From assembly GCF_002209485.1 (NCBI RefSeq), contig NZ_NJIX01000001.1, positions 62,001 to 126,000 of the forward strand: 64,000 bases of DNA, read 5' to 3'. Origin of the DNA: Achromobacter sp. HZ34. GTDB lineage: Bacteria > Pseudomonadota > Gammaproteobacteria > Burkholderiales > Burkholderiaceae_B. This document shows positions 59,901 to 64,000 of this stretch, in pieces. The translations under genes were made by a program, and so were the position numbers. The notes under the pieces were generated by a model. It searched no databases, was not told where the DNA came from, and saw only the letters and a program-made list of their open reading frames with translations. How positions within the stretch are numbered: position 1 is the stretch's first letter; every line of letters starts with the position of its first letter.

Positions 59901-61912
59901 TCCACAGCGATCAACTTGCCAGGCAACGACCACTGGAAACCTACTTCCTCGGGGGGCAACGCAGGTTGCTGCAGTTTCACGAAGATATCTTCGTCATCGA
60001 AACGCGCCGAGCCGTCCTTGCCCATACGCAGCGGGGCCGGCATTTTGCCGTCGCAGTAACGCTGCCAAATGGCGCGGAAGGCGTTAGCCAAATGTCCGGC
60101 ATAACGCTTGCCATCACAAACTGGGGATTTCAGCAGCGTCTCGCGCAGATGGCCCCGGGTCGCTGCCAAGCTATCAAGGTCGCTGGTCAGGTGGGCGGCT
60201 CGCTCTCGGTATTCATCCCAAGTAGTCGCGACCAGGTCAGGCAGCCCTGCATTGACCAAATGGGTGGCCGAGTGCCGTCCAGCGAAGGTCGGCCCCGGTA
60301 AGGTGACTACCGGCACGCCCATCAACATGGCTTCGCAGGTGGTCAGCCCTCCCGAGTACGGCCAGGGATCCAATGCCACATCAATGTCGTTATAGGCTTG
60401 AAAAAGCGCGTAGTGGTTCGAATGGCCGGAGAAGAGTACGCGTTCCTCGGCGATGCCCTGTTCCGTCATCGTATCCAGCACCATTTTTCGCATTGTCGGA
60501 CTATCATAGGCGCCGCTCTTCAAATGCAAACGCGACTCCGGCACCAGGTGGAGCAATGCTGCCCATTCCTTCAGGACGACAGGGTTTACCTTGGTCGGGT
60601 TGTTGAAGCAGCCGAAGGTCACATATCCCCGCTTCAAGGCTGGCAGGGGGCCAACATTCGGCACTCTGCTGGGCGGCAGGTAGCAGATGTAGTCGTCCGG
60701 CATACGGATCAACTTTTCCGTATAGGTATGATCCGTGCCGTCGGGCGATTCGATGGCATCGGTGAGCAAATAGTCGATGCTTTCGAGGCCGGTGGTGTTG
60801 ATCAGGCCGCCGACCCATTTCACGACGAGAGGCGCCGGCTCCTGCGTCAGGGCTCGCATATGGGTTCCGGCGCCATAGCCGGCCAAGTCAACGAGGATAT
60901 CGATTTCGTCGTCCTGGATTTGTTCGACGAATTGATTGTCCGTCAGGCTGGTCACGACCTGCCATTTGGTGCAAAAAGCCTTGATCCGCGTCGTTATGTA
61001 GTCGGACACGGAAGAAGTTGAATAGGCGTAAAGATCCACTCCTTGCTTGACCAACTGCTCCAATGCGGTGGTGGTCATCGCGCCGACAGGATGTTGGCGG
61101 AAGCCGTCGGAGAACATGCCGACCCGCAGCCGCTTGTTCGTTTCCATATTGCGCGGCAACGGACGCTTGCTCTTTGCGTTTTTCGCGAAAAGCTTCCCGA
61201 TTTCGCGGCAGACCTGTTCAATCTCCGCCGCGGTGCGCTCCGGCATGTAATGCATCAGGGTCAGCAGATTCGACCAGGAGTTCACATCGTCCGGCTTGAG
61301 CGAAGTCGCCTTGCGGTAGGTTATTTCAGCCTCTTGAAGCTGGCCGACGTCGCGTTGGGCATTGCCAAGGTTGTTCAAATGGCCGCTGGCCCCCTGCGAC
61401 TTGTCGATCTTCAGCAGTTCCTGGAACAGAGGAATGGCTTCTGAATGGCGGTGCAAGCCAAGCAGGATAAGCGCCTTGAGCGATTTCGCGAAATGCCGAT
61501 CCGGTTCGACTTCCAGTGCCCGTTCGATGTGTTTGAGGGCTTCTTTCCACTGATCGGTCCTGTACAGCGAGCCTGCCAAGCCATGATGCGCATCCGCCAG
61601 ATTTTCATCACGTTCAATCGCCTTCTTGAAGTGGCTGATGGCTATCGGCGTGTTGTCGTGATGCGCTTCGATCCGTGCCAACAAAAACCACAATGTGGCG
61701 CTGTCATCGCCGAGCGATTGCGCCATTTCAACGTCTTGCCGTCCTTCATCTATCTTGCCTTCGTCCAGCAGGACTCGTGCGCGTGCCAACCAGTCGGCTG
61801 CAACGACAGGGGGCCGGGCAGTCATTCGTTGTTGCTGGGCTTGCCCCGGCTTGCGTGTTGCGCGGGCGGTAGGAAGGCGATTCAGCAAGCGTGCGGTGGA
61901 AGGGTTGGGCAT
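56948..61912 (-). CDS. Giant multidomain glycosyltransferase (TPR-SPINDLY GT41, FkbM-like, GT2-like, WecF/GT56-like)
   Basis: A 1654-residue protein with no signal peptide. TPR helices span about 36-245. A GT41 (O-GlcNAc transferase/SPINDLY) domain spans about 258-625, with HPVG at 274-277, VTFGCFNNPTKVNPVVL (431-447) and LDPWPYSGGLTTCEAML (514-530). About 660-860 resembles an FkbM methyltransferase without its SAM loop (TIALDNINGLPAVDWLLLD). About 1045-1255 is a GT2-like domain (ILLFVESDAMPEPGFL, then GNVSFSREAF). About 1278-1654 resembles WecF/GT56 (VIWILWGGDLYNP). It lies just downstream of fliC in the same direction, so O-glycosylation of flagellin on Ser/Thr is the likely role. Confidence 0.85.
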   Translation of the reverse strand: MPNPSTARLLNRLPTARATRKPGQAQQQRMTARPPVVAADWLARARVLLDEGKIDEGRQDVEMAQSLGDDSATLWFLLARIEAHHDNTPIAISHFKKAIERDENLADAHHGLAGSLYRTDQWKEALKHIERALEVEPDRHFAKSLKALILLGLHRHSEAIPLFQELLKIDKSQGASGHLNNLGNAQRDVGQLQEAEITYRKATSLKPDDVNSWSNLLTLMHYMPERTAAEIEQVCREIGKLFAKNAKSKRPLPRNMETNKRLRVGMFSDGFRQHPVGAMTTTALEQLVKQGVDLYAYSTSSVSDYITTRIKAFCTKWQVVTSLTDNQFVEQIQDDEIDILVDLAGYGAGTHMRALTQEPAPLVVKWVGGLINTTGLESIDYLLTDAIESPDGTDHTYTEKLIRMPDDYICYLPPSRVPNVGPLPALKRGYVTFGCFNNPTKVNPVVLKEWAALLHLVPESRLHLKSGAYDSPTMRKMVLDTMTEQGIAEERVLFSGHSNHYALFQAYNDIDVALDPWPYSGGLTTCEAMLMGVPVVTLPGPTFAGRHSATHLVNAGLPDLVATTWDEYRERAAHLTSDLDSLAATRGHLRETLLKSPVCDGKRYAGHLANAFRAIWQRYCDGKMPAPLRMGKDGSARFDDEDIFVKLQQPALPPEEVGFQWSLPGKLIAVDSGGRLLDRPSTEGMLSLHMLETVVFDATSSQREHALVRREDVHYQPGLALGDGEQATLHDCLDSKLSGLLKPLDADSSNPTAGGRVLFQRAIPTIALDNINGLPAVDWLLLDSGGASATILNHGAATLAHTLLIDARVVFHPTHAGQPSLAEVDGWANRHGFRLHRLHGQENGHTSNLPGSKTLPPSFLLQADALYIPNAARLSQLDAGRRQKLACILHMGYGLEDVAYEMLAADGSDLTPAQEYLEDRYLAKAVQHDVIIGVHNVRNQNEANETVNLAHGMDRWNPLAIDVLIKRCVSILQRESDNDTAHFLLCHALLAKGELKFADGAECELPVQRDLVARLQGGANARKGTLFSHWLSDAKELANRLEAKISAVLVADRYTDQVVANVHALREQGGENIEIVLLNNGSPAADFSPVLPLLDFYVETSGNAGKYVSRNLAATYTRAPILLFVESDAMPEPGFLQAHIEAHTAQNIVAARGAYRLSDYKIPAPAHYNLGDEIIESMPTLEGNVSFSREAFTAVNGWGDYLLSEHGGIDIGHRMINKGYEQERQIYVPAAVLTLNDAIGHRLVEDKFAEQRASWRLLQAWGSTKQTQPARSPKARPFPMVIGVNQKCHVHLCYNNMHTQNFISMMSDPSMHEDFAHQILIEKRRSIPGYDNDISKTPNSSFFDGVADMERLIASAMQPHVEAIFIHGLFFPWQKEFVLKLAGRKKVIWILWGGDLYNPIRAGKPMHDVVAHIAAVATSADGDYRLFCETYGDRPRLQFAYPSNLDFRNIAVPPSKSKTIIVGNSGDSGNMHVEILDYLAGKSDIAEYEIVVPLGYNCAESYAQQLAAHAARRGLNKLELLTSFLPAEEYFKRLAAADMLITAHQRQQAMGNLTASLYFGNKTILRKTIDFNETSMINPLWEYLVDKMGVPPMSYDEFVACERLSDLSAPSGQALESLRTRIVDHLGAPASKSLLMEQFKAATALGCRPPNKTT

Positions 61913-62063
61913 GATGAAAGTGAAACGTCAGGAATAGCGCTTAGTGTAGAAAGGAGCATGGGGACTGAATCCGACGGAAAACGCACCATTTCCCGTCTTA
62001 TCTCGGATAACGTCTGTCTGTCGCCAGCATTTCGGCAGTCTCACTTGCTGAGCAATGACAAAA

Positions 62064-62097
62064 AAACCCGGCCCGCGGATGAACGCGGGCCGGGTTT
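62064..62097 (-). terminator. Rho-independent terminator of fliC
   Basis: AAACCCGGCCCGC (62064-62076) and GCGGGCCGGGTTT (62085-62097) form a perfect 13-bp stem with an eight-base loop. On the minus strand it is followed by a run of T residues. It lies 43 bases after the fliC stop and separates fliC from the glycosyltransferase gene. Confidence 0.93.
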
Positions 62098-62103
62098 CGT
62101 CTA

Positions 62104-62129
62104 CTGAAAGCCAGCGAACCGGCTTTCAG
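62104..62129 (-). terminator. Second hairpin directly after fliC
   Basis: CTGAAAGCC (62104-62112) pairs with GGCTTTCAG (62121-62129). It has no T-run and sits between the fliC stop and the main terminator, possibly protecting the abundant flagellin mRNA from 3' decay. Confidence 0.55.
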
Positions 62130-62139
62130 AGAGTACCGA

Positions 62140-63693
62140 TTAACGCAGCAGCGACAGAACCGTCTGCGGCACTTGGTTGGCTTGCGCCAGAACCGAGGTA
62201 CCAGCTTGTTGCAGGATCTGAGCACGGCTCATGTTCGACACTTCGGTCGCGTAGTCGGCGTCTTGAATACGCGAACGGGCGTCGGACAGGTTGTTGACCG
62301 TGTTGTTCAGGTTGGTGATGGTCGATTCGAAGCGGTTCTGGATCGCGCCCAGGTCGCTACGGAACGAGTCAACCGTCGAGATGGCCTTGTCGATGTTGGC
62401 CAGGGGATCAACGTTGGCTTCGTCGCCAGCGGTAACCTTGCCCGACGCGTCAGCGGTGGCGGTGAAGTACGTGGTCGTGCCGTCGGTACCGACGTTCTTG
62501 ACCAGCAGGTTGCCCTTGGCGTCCTTCTCCAGGGTGTTGGTGCCACCCAGGCTGGCGAAAGCGTCGGTCGTGTTGTAGGCAACAGCAGCGACGGTGGCCA
62601 CGGCGTCCGTGCCCGGCAACGTCAGGACGTTGTCGTTCGAAACGGCGGTGTAGGTCGTGCCAGCGGTCGGCACGGCGCCCGTCGTGCCAGCGCCACCCAG
62701 GGTGACCTTGCCGGTGTTCAGGTCGATCTTGTTGGTCGTGCCGTCGATGGTCCACGACTTGGTGCCATCCGTAACCGTCAGCGTGCCGCCAGCGTTCGAC
62801 TGGAACACGGTGAAGGAAGGAGCGCCTGCGGCGTTGTCGGCTTCGGCCGTCTTGACGTCGCTGAGCTGCGTCAGGGTGCCGCCGTTGACGAACGTGGTGG
62901 CGCTGGTGGCAGCGATGCTGGCGGCAGCGGCGGTACCGGCCGTGTTGTACGACACGGTGTTCGTGTCGGCATCGTACGAAGCGGCGTACAGCGAGCCGGC
63001 GCTTTGTGCGTACAGCTTGCCGTCGTTACCGACAACCAGCGACGGGGCAGCCGGGGTCGAGCCCGAGTAGTCCAGAGCGACGGTGGTGGCCGACGTGGCA
63101 GCCTTACCGGCGACGGCATCCTTGAAGTTGCCGGCAGCAACCAGCGAGTCGCTGGAAACGCTGTTGGTCACGTCCAGGTTGGTCAGGCCCAGGGTCGACG
63201 AATTGATCTGCTTCAGGTTGACGTTGATCGTTTCGTTGTCGTTGGCACCGACTTGGATGGTCAGCGTTTGATCGCTGGCCAGAACCTTCACGCCGTTGAA
63301 CTGGGTCTGAGCCGACACGCGGTCGATTTCAGCCAGACGCTGGGTGATTTCAGCCTGGATCGACTTCAAGTCGCTCGACGAGTTCGTGCCGTTGGCGGCT
63401 TGAACGGTCAGTTCGCGAACGCGCTGCAGGTTGTTGTTGATTTCGTCCAACGAACCTTCGGTCGTTTGAGCGATCGAGATACCGTCGTTGGCGTTGCGAG
63501 CAGCCTGGGTCAGGCCGTTCACGTTGGCCGTGAAGCGGTTGGCGATGGCTTCACCAGCAGCGTCATCCTTGGCGCTGTTGATACGCAGGCCCGAGGACAG
63601 GCGGGTGATCGCGGTGCCCAGAGCGGACTGCGACGAGTTCAGGTTGTTTTGGGCAACCAGCGACAGGTAGTTGGTATTGATAACCGAAGACAT
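62140..63693 (-). CDS. fliC: Flagellin
   Basis: A 517-residue flagellar filament protein. The conserved N-terminal D0/D1 region starts MSSVINTNYLSLVAQNNL and includes NLQRVRELTVQAANG, the region recognised by TLR5 in many flagellins. The central part (about 170-430) is rich in Ala, Thr, Ser and Gly with no Cys, a good surface for O-glycans. The C-terminus ends ANQVPQTVLSLLR. The ATG at 63693 gives the standard N-terminus. A sigma28 promoter lies about 110 bases upstream and two hairpins follow the gene. Confidence 0.97.
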   Translation of the reverse strand: MSSVINTNYLSLVAQNNLNSSQSALGTAITRLSSGLRINSAKDDAAGEAIANRFTANVNGLTQAARNANDGISIAQTTEGSLDEINNNLQRVRELTVQAANGTNSSSDLKSIQAEITQRLAEIDRVSAQTQFNGVKVLASDQTLTIQVGANDNETINVNLKQINSSTLGLTNLDVTNSVSSDSLVAAGNFKDAVAGKAATSATTVALDYSGSTPAAPSLVVGNDGKLYAQSAGSLYAASYDADTNTVSYNTAGTAAAASIAATSATTFVNGGTLTQLSDVKTAEADNAAGAPSFTVFQSNAGGTLTVTDGTKSWTIDGTTNKIDLNTGKVTLGGAGTTGAVPTAGTTYTAVSNDNVLTLPGTDAVATVAAVAYNTTDAFASLGGTNTLEKDAKGNLLVKNVGTDGTTTYFTATADASGKVTAGDEANVDPLANIDKAISTVDSFRSDLGAIQNRFESTITNLNNTVNNLSDARSRIQDADYATEVSNMSRAQILQQAGTSVLAQANQVPQTVLSLLR

Positions 63694-63802
63694 TGTGTAG
63701 CTCCCGAGAGAGAAAGGCTTCTTCAAACTGGGCAGCTATCGCTACCCAACAGCGCGGTGGGGCTCGCCCGGTTCAAACCGAAACAAGTGTTCCGCTGCCT
63801 GG

Positions 63803-63829
63803 ATAACGACTACGACATTCGATTCTTTA
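63803..63829 (-). promoter_or_regulatory. Sigma28 (FliA) promoter of fliC
   Basis: On the minus strand TAAAGAAT (63822-63829), 11 bases and GTCGTTAT (63803-63810) match the flagellar sigma28 pattern TAAAGTTT-N11-GCCGATAA at 6 and 5 of 8 positions with exact spacing. It leaves a leader of about 100 bases before the fliC start. Confidence 0.78.
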
Positions 63830-64000
63830 GGGCTATTTTTCGAAGTTTTTCACCGAAAGCTTATTTCCCGGGGGCCTCATAGGAGAAACGCCCCGCAAAG
63901 CAGGGCGATCTTTCAAAGTGTTACTTAATTCGGAGAATGAGAAGCGGCTGGGGCAGGTGCCGGGCTGGCGCGGATGTCGCCGGAAGGCAAGGGGAGCATA
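63830..64000. other. Region upstream of fliC to the window edge
   Basis: No gene is seen in the last 170 bases. A weak hairpin (CGCCC 63889-63893, GGGCG 63903-63907) has short T-runs on both strands and could end transcription from a gene beyond the window. Confidence 0.4.

Overview
The window looks like a chromosomal segment from a GC-rich betaproteobacterium of the Bordetella/Achromobacter type (Alcaligenaceae). The signs are high GC throughout, a pyruvate dehydrogenase operon whose E3 subunit carries its own lipoyl domain, Bug-family (TctC-like) binding proteins, abundant MerR, LysR, GntR and sigma54 regulators, and a flagellin with a long low-complexity centre. The genus is inferred from gene content only. 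No rRNA, tRNA, CRISPR array or insertion sequence was recognised.

Layout. 1-421: end of an MmgE/PrpD gene. 463-8103: two metal modules, a Cd/Zn/Pb ATPase divergent from its MerR regulator and a CopA-CueR operon divergent from copZ, each with recognisable MerR-type promoters of 19-bp spacing. A nitroreductase and an exported hydroxyisourate hydrolase lie between them. 8104-8684: non-coding, with a seven-copy 38-bp tandem repeat, a strong hairpin and an AT-rich promoter. 8685-12792: a peroxiredoxin-glutaredoxin fusion, a Lpd-like flavoenzyme, and a quinone reductase divergent from a LysR regulator. 13019-17158: small membrane stress protein, Sco, oligopeptidase A and FolD. 17155-19532: a FixL/FixJ-like two-component system co-transcribed with folD and divergent from 19792-26045, the aceE-aceF-lpdA operon. 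26190-27401: a J-domain protein.

27398-33616 is one minus-strand operon: binding protein, ATPase and two permeases (polyamine/opine-type ABC importer), a PuuE-like deacetylase/allantoinase, a GntR regulator and a hydantoin-racemase-family protein. A perfect 27-bp operator-like palindrome lies upstream. 33826-44600 is a second minus-strand operon: OmpR-type regulator, sensor kinase, RND pump, adaptor, second RND pump and outer-membrane lipoprotein. 44793-50750 holds a Bug binding protein, a LeuC/LeuD-like hydro-lyase and a PrpB/Dml-like lyase. They are driven from a near-consensus sigma54 promoter and face a PrpR-type activator. I propose import and cleavage of a substituted maleate or related acid.

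50880-51511 is a Phd/PIN toxin-antitoxin pair. 51582-56754 is a run of poorly characterised membrane and exported proteins. 56948-63693 contains a 1654-residue protein that strings together TPRs, an SPINDLY-type GT41 domain, a degenerate FkbM-like domain, a GT2-like domain and a WecF/GT56-like domain. It lies directly downstream of flagellin, which has a sigma28 promoter and a terminator. This giant multi-glycosyltransferase beside fliC is the strongest candidate for an under-described system, most likely flagellin glycosylation.
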